Origin: Pseudomonas moorei
GTDB taxonomy: Bacteria; Pseudomonadota; Gammaproteobacteria; Pseudomonadales; Pseudomonadaceae
NCBI RefSeq assembly: GCF_008801475.1
Contig: NZ_VZPP01000010.1
Coordinates: 234,809-298,808, forward strand
DNA: 64,000 bases
Reading direction: 5' to 3'
Part shown: positions 36,710 through 46,365 of the stretch, in pieces
Numbering within the stretch: the stretch's first letter is position 1
Layout of the letters: each line of letters opens with the position of its first letter
Position numbers and translations under genes: made by a program
Notes under the pieces: generated by a model
What the model was told of the DNA's origin: nothing
What the model saw: the letters and a program-made list of their open reading frames with translations, nothing else
Databases searched by the model: none

Positions 36710-37463
36710 TCAGCAAGTGGCCGCCGAGCACGCCGAGGCCAATGAAAAAAACGCGTTTGAACAACACGGCGCTGATCCGCTGGCGCAACCATTGCCCCAG
36801 CAGCATGCCCGACACCGCCGGGATCAGCGCCAGCAACGATGCACCCAACTCTTCACCGCCCAAGGCGCCGCGCCAAAACAGTCCGGCGGCCAGGGCGAGG
36901 GTCGAGACGGTGAATGACAGGCCCAGCGCCTGTACCAGCTCATCCTTGTTCAAACCCAGCGCTTGCAGGTAGGGCACCGCCGGAATCACAAAGACACCGG
37001 TGGCCGAGGTGATCACACCCGTCAGTACACCGCACGACGGACCGAGCCAGCGCTCATTGCGCGCACCGATGCGCAGGGTCGGCAGAAACAAGCCGCTCAA
37101 GGCATAGAGCAACAGCGCTGCCCCCAATCCCCGCACCACCCAACGTCCACCGGCCATGCCGATCCACAGCGTCCCCGCCCCCGTGCCGACGAAAATCGCC
37201 AGCAGCATCGGCCAGAGTCGTTTGATCAAACCGCGCAAATGCCCGCCGAATGCCAGTTGCCAGACGTTGGTCAGCGTTGCGGGAATGATCAATAACGCAG
37301 CAGCCTGCGACGGCGCCATAGCCAGACCGAGCAAACCCATGGCGATGGTTGGCAGACCCAGGCCGATCACACCCTTGATCATGCCGGCCAGCAGGAAAGT
37401 CGCCATGACCAGCAATGACAGGGCAAAACCAATATTTTGGTAAAACGGGGCGAGTGTATTCAT
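36699..37463 (-). CDS. TauE/SafE-family sulfite exporter-like permease
   Basis: A 254-residue membrane protein with about eight hydrophobic segments and the family opening ATFLLAGMIKGVIGLGLPTIAMGLLG; LTGVITSATGVFVIPAVPYLQALGLNKDELVQALGLSF is the second half-repeat. Substrates of the family include sulfite, sulfoacetate and other organosulfur anions; none can be assigned here. Start 37463 is the first ATG with family-like sequence; the frame upstream to 37931 is only translated REPIN array. A LysR gene is divergent beyond the repeats. Confidence 0.83.
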   Translation of the reverse strand: MNTLAPFYQNIGFALSLLVMATFLLAGMIKGVIGLGLPTIAMGLLGLAMAPSQAAALLIIPATLTNVWQLAFGGHLRGLIKRLWPMLLAIFVGTGAGTLWIGMAGGRWVVRGLGAALLLYALSGLFLPTLRIGARNERWLGPSCGVLTGVITSATGVFVIPAVPYLQALGLNKDELVQALGLSFTVSTLALAAGLFWRGALGGEELGASLLALIPAVSGMLLGQWLRQRISAVLFKRVFFIGLGVLGGHLLISG

Positions 37464-37562
37464 GGGGCCATGGTGAGCCCGCCGTGGTCGCTTGAAAATC
37501 TGCCATATACTGAGGCTGCCTCTCTCCTGACAAGAGGCTGAGGAATGAGGCGCAACGTCCCC

Positions 37563-37836
37563 TGTAGGAGCGAGCCTGCTCGCGATGGTCGTTAACGATA
37601 ACGCGTGTTTACTGGCTAAACGCGGCGCTCTTGAGTCCATCGCGAGCAGGCTCGCTCCTACAGGGGGCCTGCGAACGACACCCATCCCTTGTGGGAGCGG
37701 GCCCGCGATGGTCGTTAACGATAACGCGTGCTTACCGGCTAAACGCGGCGCTCTTGAGTCCATCGCGAGCAGGCTCGCTCCTACAGGGGGCCTGCGAACG
37801 ACACCCATCCCTTGTAGGAGCTTGCCCGCGATGGGG
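37563..37836. repeat. Tandemly duplicated REPIN array
   Basis: A unit of about 125 bp (REP, spacer with GTTAACGATAACGCGTG, inverted REP, then GGGGGCCTGCGAACGACACC) occurs at 37563 and 37690, with a partial third start at 37813; periods are 127 and 123 bp. The two full units are nearly identical, so the duplication looks recent. It separates the TauE and LysR genes. Confidence 0.85.
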
Positions 37837-37869
37837 CCCTTCCAGACAACTGATATCCAAAGGCCGCCA

Positions 37870-38754
37870 ATGCACTTCGACCTGACCGACCTGCGCCTGT
37901 ACCTGAACATCCTCGACAGCGGCAACATCACCGCCGGTGCCGCGCGCAGTCACCTGTCGCTGGCGGCAGCGAGCGCACGAATCCGTGCGATGGAAGCGTC
38001 GATCGGCATCGATTTTCTCGAGCGCGGACGACGTGGTGTTACCCCCACGCCTGCGGGAAATGCCCTGGCTCAGCACGCCCGACGCTTGCTGCAGCACGCC
38101 GAACGCATGCAACAGGACTTGGCCGAATACGCCAACGGCGTCAAAGGTCAGGTGCGGCTGTTGTGCAACACCACCGCGATCACTGAATACCTGCCCGAGC
38201 TGCTGGCGGACTTTCTGCGCGAGCATCCCAACCTCGATATCGACCTGCAGGAGTTGCCCAGTGCCCGCATCACCCATGCCTTGCGTCAGGGTGCCGCCGA
38301 CCTTGGCGTGATCTCCGATGCGGTGGACACTCACGGCCTCGAAACCCTGCCCTTTTGCGACGATCCGCTGGCGCTGATCATGCCACTCGGGCATCCGCTG
38401 GCCGACGGTGCAACACCGAGCTTCAACGATACGTTGCGACACGACTTTGTGGGTCTGGCCAGCAACAGTGCACTGGCCGTGTACCTTGAGGAACAGGCAT
38501 TGCACGCAGGTATCCGCCTGCAAATCCGCATCCGTGCGGAAGGCTTCGACGGGGTGATACGCATGGTCTCGCGCGGCGCCGGGCTGGCGATCGTGCCGCT
38601 GGCGGCAATCCAGCGCCAGGCAGTGAGTCAATCGATCAAAAGCTTCGCCCTGAAGGAAGACTGGGCACAACGAAAACTACTGCTGTGCGCCCGCTCATTC
38701 ACTGGCCTGCCCGGTTATGCCAGAACCTTGCTTGAGGCTTTGCGCGCTAAGTGA
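37870..38754 (+). CDS. LysR-family transcriptional regulator
   Basis: A 294-residue LysR regulator. The DNA-binding N terminus reads DLTDLRLYLNILDSGNITAGAARSHLSLAAASARIRAMEASIGIDFLERGRRGVTPTPAG; the effector domain begins near residue 90. ATG 37870 is set by the family start; the frame is open upstream only through REPIN sequence. It is divergent from the TauE/SafE permease, a common regulator-transporter layout. The last 60 bp overlap the convergent permease gene tail to tail. Confidence 0.88.
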   Translation: MHFDLTDLRLYLNILDSGNITAGAARSHLSLAAASARIRAMEASIGIDFLERGRRGVTPTPAGNALAQHARRLLQHAERMQQDLAEYANGVKGQVRLLCNTTAITEYLPELLADFLREHPNLDIDLQELPSARITHALRQGAADLGVISDAVDTHGLETLPFCDDPLALIMPLGHPLADGATPSFNDTLRHDFVGLASNSALAVYLEEQALHAGIRLQIRIRAEGFDGVIRMVSRGAGLAIVPLAAIQRQAVSQSIKSFALKEDWAQRKLLLCARSFTGLPGYARTLLEALRAK

Positions 38755-40134
38755 GATCGGCTTGGCCTTCCTGAAAAACAGGCCATAGACGATCGACAGA
38801 ATCACCAGGAACGGCACACCGAACACCAACGTCATCTTGAACGCCTCGGTGAAGTAAGTGGTGATCATCACCGCGCCCATCAACAACAACCCCAACAAGG
38901 TACTGTACGGAAACAGACGCATGCGGAACGACAGTTTTCGCTCGCCATTGCGCTCGTGGTAGCGACGGAAACAGTAGTGCGTCAGGAAGATCATGAACCA
39001 GGTGAAGATGGCGCCGAACATGGAGATCGCCATCATCAGGGTGAACGAGCTTTCCGGGTACAACACGTTGAGCAGGGTCGCCAGTGCAATGCCCGAACTC
39101 GACAGCAACAAGGCGTTCAGCGGGATTCCGCTCTTGCTCAACACGCCCATGGACTTGGGTGCATAGCCGCCACGAGAGAGGCTGAACATCATGCGTGTGG
39201 TGATGTAGAGCTGACTGTTCATGGCCGACAACGCCGCTATCAGGATCACGAAATTCATCACCCCGGTCGCGCCGGGAATGCCGATGGTTTGCATGACCGT
39301 GACGAACGGGCTCTGGGCATGACCGGCCTGAACCCACGGCACGATGGCCAACATCAGGGCCAGGGTCAGCAGGTAAAACACCACCAGCCGTACGATAGTC
39401 GCGCGAAAGGCTTTCTTCACGGCGCGTTCGGGGTCCTGCGCTTCACCGGCCGCCACCGCGATCATTTCCACGCTCAGGTAGCTGAAGATCGACACGATCA
39501 CCGCGACCCACATGCCTTGCAGGCCATTGGGGAAGAAGCCGCCATGGGCGGTGTAGTTGTGCACGCCGTATTGCGGGTTGCCGGAACCGAACACCACATA
39601 CACCGCCAGGATGATGAAGCCGACAATTGCACCGATCTTGATGGTCGAGAACCAGTACTCAAAGGTGCCGAATGTCTTCACGCTGATGGCGTTGAGCACG
39701 ATCAGCATGCTGGAAAACGAGACGATCCATATCCACTCCGGCACGTTGGCAAACCAGTACTTCATGTACATCGCCACCGCCGTCACTTCCGTGCCGACCG
39801 CCAGCACAATCGCCGCCCAGTAGGCATAGCGCACCAGGAAACCGGCCAACGGGCTGACATAGAATTCGGCGTAGGCGCCGAAGGATCCCGAGGTCGAATG
39901 GGCCACGGTCATTTCCGCCAGGCAGCCCATCAACAGCAAAGTGATGATCGCGCCGATGGCGTAGCTGAGCAGCACGCTCGGTCCGGCATAGCCAATGGCG
40001 TAGGCGCTGCCCATGAACAGCCCGGTGCCGATCGCACCACCAATGGCGATCATGCTCATTTGCCCCGACGTCAGTTGCCGCCGCAGGCCGTGTTCACGGT
40101 TGGATATCGTTTCAAAACCGGCGTTATCGGTCAT
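38695..40134 (-). CDS. APC-family amino acid permease of the kyn cluster
   Basis: A 479-residue amino acid/polyamine/cation (APC) permease with twelve predicted membrane helices. The first helix carries the substrate-binding AIGGAIGTGLFMGSAYAIGYAGPSVLLSYAIG pattern and the C-terminal tail is cytoplasmic. It is the last of three minus-strand genes (kynU, oprD-type porin, permease) with gaps of 104 and 86 bp. The context suggests uptake of kynurenine, tryptophan or a related aromatic amino acid; this is inference. The last 60 bp overlap the lysR end. Confidence 0.85.
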   Translation of the reverse strand: MTDNAGFETISNREHGLRRQLTSGQMSMIAIGGAIGTGLFMGSAYAIGYAGPSVLLSYAIGAIITLLLMGCLAEMTVAHSTSGSFGAYAEFYVSPLAGFLVRYAYWAAIVLAVGTEVTAVAMYMKYWFANVPEWIWIVSFSSMLIVLNAISVKTFGTFEYWFSTIKIGAIVGFIILAVYVVFGSGNPQYGVHNYTAHGGFFPNGLQGMWVAVIVSIFSYLSVEMIAVAAGEAQDPERAVKKAFRATIVRLVVFYLLTLALMLAIVPWVQAGHAQSPFVTVMQTIGIPGATGVMNFVILIAALSAMNSQLYITTRMMFSLSRGGYAPKSMGVLSKSGIPLNALLLSSSGIALATLLNVLYPESSFTLMMAISMFGAIFTWFMIFLTHYCFRRYHERNGERKLSFRMRLFPYSTLLGLLLMGAVMITTYFTEAFKMTLVFGVPFLVILSIVYGLFFRKAKPISLSAQSLKQGSGITGQASE

Positions 40135-40220
40135 TTTTATGTCCTCTGAATATTGTCTTTCTTGAAGAGCACGTCGTGGGTTTTACGGGTGGGGATCAGC
40201 CACGCACAGCAGGACACGGA

Positions 40221-41531
40221 TCAGAAAATACTCAGTGGATACTCGATGATGACGCGGATTTCGTTGTTGTCCGTGGTGTCGGCCCGCGCCACTTGTGCGG
40301 TCGAACGCACGCTGGCCTGGCGCACCCGCACCGACAGGTCCCTGGCCTTGCCCGACTGCACGACATAGCGCGCTTCGATGTCGCGCTCCCAGCGCTTGCC
40401 GTCATCGCCGTAACGCCCATAGGCGCCGTTGGAACCGCCGTCGTAATGGCTGTCGTCGATATGGTCACCGCTGACGTAACGCGACATGAAGCTCAGGCCC
40501 GGTACGCCAAACGCGGCCATGTCCAGGTCGTAGCGCAGTTGCCAGGAGCGTTCGTTGGGTGCGTTGAAGTCCAGCACCTGCACCGAGTTGGCCAGGAAGA
40601 TCGAAGTACCGGGTTGCTGATCGAACCCCAGGTAGTCGAACGGCTCGTCGCCATCGACGCGTTGGTACGCCAGGGTCAAGCGATGGGCACCGAATTTGTA
40701 GGCGGTGGCCAACGACCAGGTGGTGTTGTCGATCTTGCCGGCCAGGCTCTGGCCGTCGTCATTGGTACGGTAAATATTGAAATCCAGGTTCAACGACTGG
40801 CCTTCGCTCAGGGCAAAGGTGTAGTTGGTGTTGGCGTAGTACTGGCGCCAGATGTCGGTGAACCGTGAACCGTAGAGGCTGACGCTCAGTTGATCGCTCA
40901 GGGCGTAGCTGCCGCCCAGGTAGTCGACGCTGCGGGTTTCCACGCCGGCATACAGGGCCTTGAGGGCGCCATCGTTATTCGTCGAATTGCCGTCGTTGCC
41001 GGACGTGAAGTGCCCGAGGTCGAGCTGCAGCGCTTTCAGTTCATTACTGGTCAGCTGAAAGCCGTTGGCCAATGGCGTAAACAGGCGCGCATTGCCCGTG
41101 CCGAATACCGGGTTGAACGGTGCCAGGTTGCCGTACTTGAGTTCGGTGCGGGAGATCCGCGCCTTCAACGCACCGCCCGCTTCGGAGTACTCATCCTCGG
41201 GACGGCCATCGGAGTCGACCGGCAGCAAACCGGTGCCGGTCCGTCCCTTGCCGCTGTCGAGCTTGAGACCCAATTGCGCATGGGCATCGACCCCGAACCC
41301 GACAACGCCTTGGGTAAAACCGGAGCGATAATCGAGCAGGATCCCGTGGGCCCATTCGTCCCGATAATTCTGGCCACCGGGATTGTTGAGGTTGTTGCGG
41401 TAGAAATAGAAGTTACGGTTGGTCAGGGTCAGGCTGCTGTCTTCGACAAATCCATTGTCGGCGGCGCAAGCCCATTGACTCAGACAACTGCTGACGGCGA
41501 GCGACAAGGCGGGCCAGAGGGACAGTTTCAT
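40221..41531 (-). CDS. OprD-family outer membrane porin
   Basis: A 436-residue OprD/OccD-type specific porin. There is a signal peptide (MKLSLWPALSLAVSSCLSQWACA, cleaved before ADNGF), then SSLTLTNRNFYFYRNNLNN typical of the family's first strand, and a terminal Phe after beta-strand EIRVIIEYPLSIF for outer membrane assembly. It lies between kynureninase and an amino acid permease, so it probably admits an aromatic amino acid or kynurenine across the outer membrane. Confidence 0.9.
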   Translation of the reverse strand: MKLSLWPALSLAVSSCLSQWACAADNGFVEDSSLTLTNRNFYFYRNNLNNPGGQNYRDEWAHGILLDYRSGFTQGVVGFGVDAHAQLGLKLDSGKGRTGTGLLPVDSDGRPEDEYSEAGGALKARISRTELKYGNLAPFNPVFGTGNARLFTPLANGFQLTSNELKALQLDLGHFTSGNDGNSTNNDGALKALYAGVETRSVDYLGGSYALSDQLSVSLYGSRFTDIWRQYYANTNYTFALSEGQSLNLDFNIYRTNDDGQSLAGKIDNTTWSLATAYKFGAHRLTLAYQRVDGDEPFDYLGFDQQPGTSIFLANSVQVLDFNAPNERSWQLRYDLDMAAFGVPGLSFMSRYVSGDHIDDSHYDGGSNGAYGRYGDDGKRWERDIEARYVVQSGKARDLSVRVRQASVRSTAQVARADTTDNNEIRVIIEYPLSIF

Positions 41532-41635
41532 TCTGCGTGCTCCTTATTATTGTGTTTGCACAGAACTTTTATTGAGGCGACCGAAGGCCTGCTGCCGGGA
41601 AAAAGCGGCAGCAAGACGAGGGCGTCCGGGGTGTA

Positions 41636-42886
41636 TCAGGTCACGCTGTGGCGGACCTGGAATTGCGCTTGCGACCAGGTTTTGCGGTCCAGGATTTCAC
41701 CGAGAATCTGTACCGCGTCCCAGACTTCGGTGAAGGTTGTGTACAGCGGGGTGAAGCCGAAACGCATGATCCGCGGTTCGCGGTAGTCACCGATCACGCC
41801 CCGCTCGATCAGGGCCTGGATCACCGCATAACCTTCGGGGTGCTCGAAACTGACATGGCTGCCGCGCCTGGCATGTTCACGCGGGGTGACCAGCGTTAGC
41901 TCATGGGCGGCGCAGCGCTGCTCGACCAGCTCGATGAACAGGTCCGTCAGCGCCAGGGATTTGCGGCGCAGGGTGGCCATGTCGGTCTGGGCGAAAATAT
42001 CCAGACCGCATTCGACCATCGCCAATGAGGTGATCGGTTGAGTGCCGCACAAGTAACGCGCGATGCCGCTGCTCGGCTCGTAATGGGACTCCATGGCAAA
42101 CTGCCGCGAATGCCCGAACCAGCCTGACAGCGGCTGCGCCACCAGGTCACACAACTGCGGATGGACCCAGACAAACGCCTGCGAACCGGGACCGCCATTG
42201 AGGTATTTGTAGGTGCAGCCAATCGCGTAGTCGGCTTGCGCCTGATGCAGATCGACCGGCACGGCACCGGCGGAATGCGCCAGGTCCCAGATGGCCAGCG
42301 CGCCACATTCGTGGGTCAGCGCGGTCAGGGCCTGCATGTCGTGCATGTAACCGGTCTTGTAATTGACGTGGGTGAGCATCACCACGGCGGTGTCCTGGTC
42401 AATCGCCTGCGGCAGTTCTTCCGGGCTATCGACCAGACGCAGCGTGTAGCCTTGCTGCAGCATGTCGGCCAGACCTTCGGCGATGTACAGGTCGGTGGGG
42501 AAGTTGCTGGATTCGGTGACGATCACTCGGCGCGCCGGCGACCTTGCAGCCTGCACGCGAAGGGCGGCGCTGAGCACCTTGAACAGGTTGATCGACGTGG
42601 TGTCGGTCACCACCACTTCGCCGTCACGGGCACCAATCAGGCCGGCCAATCGATTGCCCAGACGCTCGGACAGCTCACGCCAGCCGGCACTGTTCCAACT
42701 GCGGATCAGGCCATTGCCCCACTCTTGGGCGACCACCTCCTGAGCACGCGCCAATGCGGCGACCGGTCGAGCGCCCAGCGAATTGCCATCGAGATAAATC
42801 ACTCCCTCTGGCAGGGCAAACTGCTGGCGTAGCGGCGCGAGAGTGTCCTGGGCATCACGCGCCAGGCAATCGTTTCTTGTTGTCAT
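41636..42886 (-). CDS. kynU: Kynureninase
   Basis: A 416-residue PLP enzyme cleaving kynurenine to anthranilate and alanine. Family sequence is clear: VIYLDGNSLGARPVAA, TDTTSINLFKVLSAAL, ESSNFPTDLYIAEGL, IWDLAHSAGAVPVDL, and the PLP lysine in GCTYKYLNGGPGSQAFVWV, followed by GWFGHSRQFAM. AGGA lies upstream of ATG 42886. Divergent from kynR, 175 bp apart. Its product anthranilate is the substrate of the antABC enzyme encoded nearby. Confidence 0.95.
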   Translation of the reverse strand: MTTRNDCLARDAQDTLAPLRQQFALPEGVIYLDGNSLGARPVAALARAQEVVAQEWGNGLIRSWNSAGWRELSERLGNRLAGLIGARDGEVVVTDTTSINLFKVLSAALRVQAARSPARRVIVTESSNFPTDLYIAEGLADMLQQGYTLRLVDSPEELPQAIDQDTAVVMLTHVNYKTGYMHDMQALTALTHECGALAIWDLAHSAGAVPVDLHQAQADYAIGCTYKYLNGGPGSQAFVWVHPQLCDLVAQPLSGWFGHSRQFAMESHYEPSSGIARYLCGTQPITSLAMVECGLDIFAQTDMATLRRKSLALTDLFIELVEQRCAAHELTLVTPREHARRGSHVSFEHPEGYAVIQALIERGVIGDYREPRIMRFGFTPLYTTFTEVWDAVQILGEILDRKTWSQAQFQVRHSVT

Positions 42887-42992
42887 CGGGTGTCCTGTTC
42901 TTGGAAGGTCGTAGCGTTATTTCAGGCGTTGTCGGCCCCTTTTCCGTGGAGAGATAATGAACGAAGCTTTGGAGAATTTTCGTGCAAAGTGA

Positions 42993-43023
42993 GCGAAGAA
43001 AGCGTAGTTATTTCGCATAAAAT
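42993..43023. promoter_or_regulatory. Candidate KynR site between kynU and kynR
   Basis: A dyad GCGAA...TTCGC (42993-43016) that includes TTTCGCATAAAAT at 43011-43023. A 12/13 match, TTTCGCAAAAAAT, is found upstream of kynB at 50122-50134. Shared sites at both kyn promoters would fit an Lrp/AsnC regulator. Pattern-based only. Confidence 0.4.
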
Positions 43024-43061
43024 TCGAATCCATCACCAATAAGCGCGGATTTATACGAACA

Positions 43062-43535
43062 ATGAATCTCGACTCGACAGACTTGCGAATCCTCCATCAA
43101 TTGCAGCTCGATGGCCGTATCAGCAACCAGGAACTGGCAGAGAAAGTCGCCCTGTCGCCGTCGGCCTGTCTGCGCCGATTGCGCCTGCTGGAGAGCGAAG
43201 GAATCATCACCGGCTATCGCGCCGTGCTGAATGCCGAACGGTTGGGCATCGAGCTGGAAGCCATCGTCCATGTGTCATTGCGACAGGACGTCGAGGACTG
43301 GCACGAGACCTTCATCAAGAAGGTTCAGCTGTGGCCGGAAGTGGTCACGGCTTATGTGATTACCGGGGCGAGCAACTATGTGCTGCGAGTGCAGGCGCGC
43401 AACCTCAAACACTTCTCCGATTTCATCGTCAACCACCTGAACCGCACGGCGGGGGTCACCGACATCCGCTCGGAAATCGTCCTGCAGAAAATCAAGGAGC
43501 GCGACGATTTGCTGGATTTGGTGGTGCGCAAGTAA
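43062..43535 (+). CDS. kynR: Lrp/AsnC-family regulator KynR
   Basis: A 157-residue Lrp/AsnC regulator: N-terminal helix-turn-helix (DLRILHQLQLDGRISNQELAEKVALSPSACLRRLRLLESEGII) and a C-terminal RAM ligand-binding domain (VVTAYVITGASNYVLRVQARNLKHFSDFI). Placed divergently from kynU it matches KynR, the kynurenine-responsive activator of the kyn genes in pseudomonads. The symbol rests on family and position. Confidence 0.87.
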   Translation: MNLDSTDLRILHQLQLDGRISNQELAEKVALSPSACLRRLRLLESEGIITGYRAVLNAERLGIELEAIVHVSLRQDVEDWHETFIKKVQLWPEVVTAYVITGASNYVLRVQARNLKHFSDFIVNHLNRTAGVTDIRSEIVLQKIKERDDLLDLVVRK

Positions 43536-43551
43536 GGGGCAAAGCCTGACC

Positions 43552-44565
43552 TCAGAAGCCGCGCAGGCGCCGGGCTTCGTTGCGCTGCAGGGTCATGCTC
43601 GGGGATTCGTCGAACAGCTTGCGGTACTCGGCGGAAAAACGCCCGAGATGGGTGAAGCCCCAGCCCATGGCGATTCCGGAAATATTGCGCGCCGAACCGT
43701 GCTCGAGAATCTCCTGGCGCACGGCGTTCAGGCGGTATTTTTTCAGGTAGACCATGGGCGAGAGGGCGAAGTACTTCTTGAATGCCTCGAACAACTTGAA
43801 GCGCGACACCCCGGCCGCCGCTTCGATGTCCTCAAGGTGCAGCGCTTCCCGGGCGTTGGCGTGAATGTACTGCCGGGCCCGGACCAGATAGTGCGGCAAC
43901 TTCACGCCCAACACTGCCCGAAGCTCTTCTGAATAGTTGTTCGGCTGGGCGAGGATCAAGCCTTTGATCAACGAGCTTTCGATGTCCCGGGTGAAGGCCA
44001 CTTGTTCATAGAGCTCGCTGCTGCGTTCCAGTTCGGCGATGAAATAGCGCGCCATCCGCCACCAGGAGGCCGATGCACCGTCGACCGCATCCATCACCGG
44101 TTCGAAGCGCAGCGGTTCATCCAGCGGTCGTTGCAGCAAGCCCTCCAGGGATTCGCTCATGGCGACGCGGGTGATCACCACCTGAACCTTGCGGCAATCG
44201 CCGGAGATCGCCAGCAACTGGTTTTCATTCGGGGAAATGATCACGCCTTGATCACGATCGGACTTGAGCACACTGCCGTTCTTGCTCAACTCCTGCTCGC
44301 CCACCAACGGCAAGCTCAGGCTGTAACTGCTGAAGTGCTCGGGGTCTTCGATATCGATGGTGACATCGGTGCCGTATTCGATGGTGCCCAGGGTGGTGGC
44401 CATCGATTTGAACATGTTGGCGCTGTGGTGAAAGCGGATCCGCTCGGGTGTCGCAGTCACGAGTCTGTGGGGCCCGCAGATGCCGGACATCCAGCTTCTC
44501 GCGGCCTCAAGGTCATCGCTGTCGACACGAATATCGCGACACTGCGGATCAGTTTTGCTGTTCAT
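43552..44565 (-). CDS. antR: AraC-family regulator AntR
   Basis: A 337-residue AraC/XylS-type activator with a C-terminal double helix-turn-helix (ALHLEDIEAAAGVSRFKLFEAFKKYFALSPMVYLKKYRLNAVRQEIL and AMGWGFTHLGRFSAEYRKLFDESPSMTL). It is divergent from antABC, the standard place of AntR, which activates anthranilate dioxygenase genes in response to anthranilate. Start 44565 (MNSKTDPQCRDIRV) fits the family length; an extension to 44673 is unsupported. Confidence 0.88.
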   Translation of the reverse strand: MNSKTDPQCRDIRVDSDDLEAARSWMSGICGPHRLVTATPERIRFHHSANMFKSMATTLGTIEYGTDVTIDIEDPEHFSSYSLSLPLVGEQELSKNGSVLKSDRDQGVIISPNENQLLAISGDCRKVQVVITRVAMSESLEGLLQRPLDEPLRFEPVMDAVDGASASWWRMARYFIAELERSSELYEQVAFTRDIESSLIKGLILAQPNNYSEELRAVLGVKLPHYLVRARQYIHANAREALHLEDIEAAAGVSRFKLFEAFKKYFALSPMVYLKKYRLNAVRQEILEHGSARNISGIAMGWGFTHLGRFSAEYRKLFDESPSMTLQRNEARRLRGF

Positions 44566-44973
44566 CACGGTGCACTCGCAGGCTTCTTTTAGCGCGCTCT
44601 GACGGCGCGTCTCCGGCTGGAAAAAGGCAAGTTCCAAGCCATAAAACGCCAAGGCCAACTGAATGGATAGCAATCCCTGACTAAGTGGATAACGGCGTGA
44701 GTCAGGGGCAGGGAAACGCTATCAAACGGCACTCGACGTCCGACAAAACAGTAACTCATTGCTGCAAACGGGTGCAGCCGTTCATCGCCTGGTGCGCGGT
44801 TTGAGTCGTCCCTGCCCAACGCGTTACACGGTGTTACCCGAACGGGCCAGCACCTGTGTCGTCCGCTACCAATTTTATGGACTGCCTTCGCCCACAAACC
44901 GGATAGACCCCTGCCCGCCCCACTCCCTCTAATGAGCACACCGATTAGCCCCAACAAAAACAGGTACACACCC

Positions 44974-46365
44974 ATGAGTGGCGAAAAGAACGTCGAGCAG
45001 TGGAAAGCGTTTATCCAGGGCTGCCTGGATTTCCGTCCGGCAGAAGGCGTGTTCCGCATTGCCCGGGACATTTTCACCGAACCGCAGTTGTTCGATCTGG
45101 AGATGGAACTGATCTTCGAGAAGAACTGGATCTACGCCTGCCACGAAAGCGAGCTGGCCAACAATCACGACTTCGTCACCATGCGCGCCGGCCGTCAGCC
45201 GATGATCATTACCCGCGACGGCGACGGTCAACTCAACGCGCTGATCAACGCCTGCCAGCATCGGGGCACCACGTTGACCCGGGTCGGCAAGGGCAACCAG
45301 TCGACCTTCACCTGCCCTTTCCACGCCTGGTGCTACAAAAGCGACGGCCGCCTGGTGAAGGTCAAGGCGCCTGGCGAGTACCCGGAAGGTTTCGACAAGG
45401 CCACCCGCGGCCTGAAAAAAGCCCGCATCCAGAGCTACAAGGGTTTCGTCTTCATCAGCCTGGACGTGCACGCGGACAACAGCCTGGAAGACTTCCTCGG
45501 CGACGCCAGGGTGTTCTTCGACATGATGGTCGCCCAGTCGCCCACCGGTGAGCTGGAAGTACTGCCCGGCAAGTCGGCCTACACCTACGACGGCAACTGG
45601 AAACTGCAGAACGAAAACGGCCTCGACGGTTATCACGTCAGCACCGTCCACTACAACTACGTGGCTACCGTGCAGCATCGCCAGCAGGTCAACAGCGAGA
45701 ACGGCACCGCCGCTGGCAGTACCCTCGACTACAGCAAACTCGGTGCCGGCGATGCCAACACCGATGATGGCTGGTTCGCGTTCAACAACGGTCACAGCCT
45801 GTTGTTCAGCGACATGCCGAACCCGACCGTACGCTCGGGTTACGCGACGATCATGCCGCGCCTGATCGAAGAACACGGCCAGCAAAAGGCCGAATGGATG
45901 ATGCATCGCCTGCGCAACCTGAACATCTACCCCAGCCTGTTTTTCCTCGACCAGATCAGCTCGCAGCTGCGCATCATCCGCCCGGTGGCGTGGAACAAGA
46001 CCGAGATCATCAGCCAGTGCCTGGGGGTGAAAAACGAGTCTGACGCCGACCGCGAAAACCGCATTCGCCAGTTCGAGGACTTCTTCAACGTCTCGGGCCT
46101 CGGCACGCCGGATGACCTGGTGGAATTCCGCGAAGCCCAGCGCGGCTTCCAGGCACGCCTGGAGCGTTGGAGCGACATTTCCCGTGGCAGCCACCGATGG
46201 GCTACCGGCGCCACGCCCAACAGCGAGGCGATCGGCATCGCCCCGGCCATGACCGGCACCGAATTCACCCACGAAGGCCTTTACGTCAACCAGCACAGCA
46301 ACTGGCAGAAATTCCTGCTCGATGGCCTGGATGCGAAATCCCTGAAACTCCGTGAGGTGCAATGA
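44974..46365 (+). CDS. antA: Anthranilate 1,2-dioxygenase large subunit
   Basis: A 463-residue Rieske non-heme iron oxygenase alpha subunit; with AntB it deaminates, dihydroxylates and decarboxylates anthranilate to catechol. Rieske ligands are Cys94, His96, Cys114 and His117 (CQHRGTT, CPFHAWC); mononuclear iron ligands are His221 and His226 with Asp218 beside them (DGYHVSTVH). The start at 44974 (MSGEKNVEQW) was preferred; ATG 44932 adds 14 residues and has no better ribosome site. The 300-bp gap to antR should contain the AntR-controlled promoter. Confidence 0.94.
   Translation: MSGEKNVEQWKAFIQGCLDFRPAEGVFRIARDIFTEPQLFDLEMELIFEKNWIYACHESELANNHDFVTMRAGRQPMIITRDGDGQLNALINACQHRGTTLTRVGKGNQSTFTCPFHAWCYKSDGRLVKVKAPGEYPEGFDKATRGLKKARIQSYKGFVFISLDVHADNSLEDFLGDARVFFDMMVAQSPTGELEVLPGKSAYTYDGNWKLQNENGLDGYHVSTVHYNYVATVQHRQQVNSENGTAAGSTLDYSKLGAGDANTDDGWFAFNNGHSLLFSDMPNPTVRSGYATIMPRLIEEHGQQKAEWMMHRLRNLNIYPSLFFLDQISSQLRIIRPVAWNKTEIISQCLGVKNESDADRENRIRQFEDFFNVSGLGTPDDLVEFREAQRGFQARLERWSDISRGSHRWATGATPNSEAIGIAPAMTGTEFTHEGLYVNQHSNWQKFLLDGLDAKSLKLREVQ

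Noticed and set aside
37563..37836. CRISPR-like array
   Set aside because: The repeats are inverted REP pairs with a period of about 125 bp and repeated 'spacers', with no cas genes.
37585..37869. Upstream extension of the LysR gene
   Set aside because: The extra 95 codons are translated REPIN array with internal repetition and no ribosome site; the family N terminus begins at 37870.
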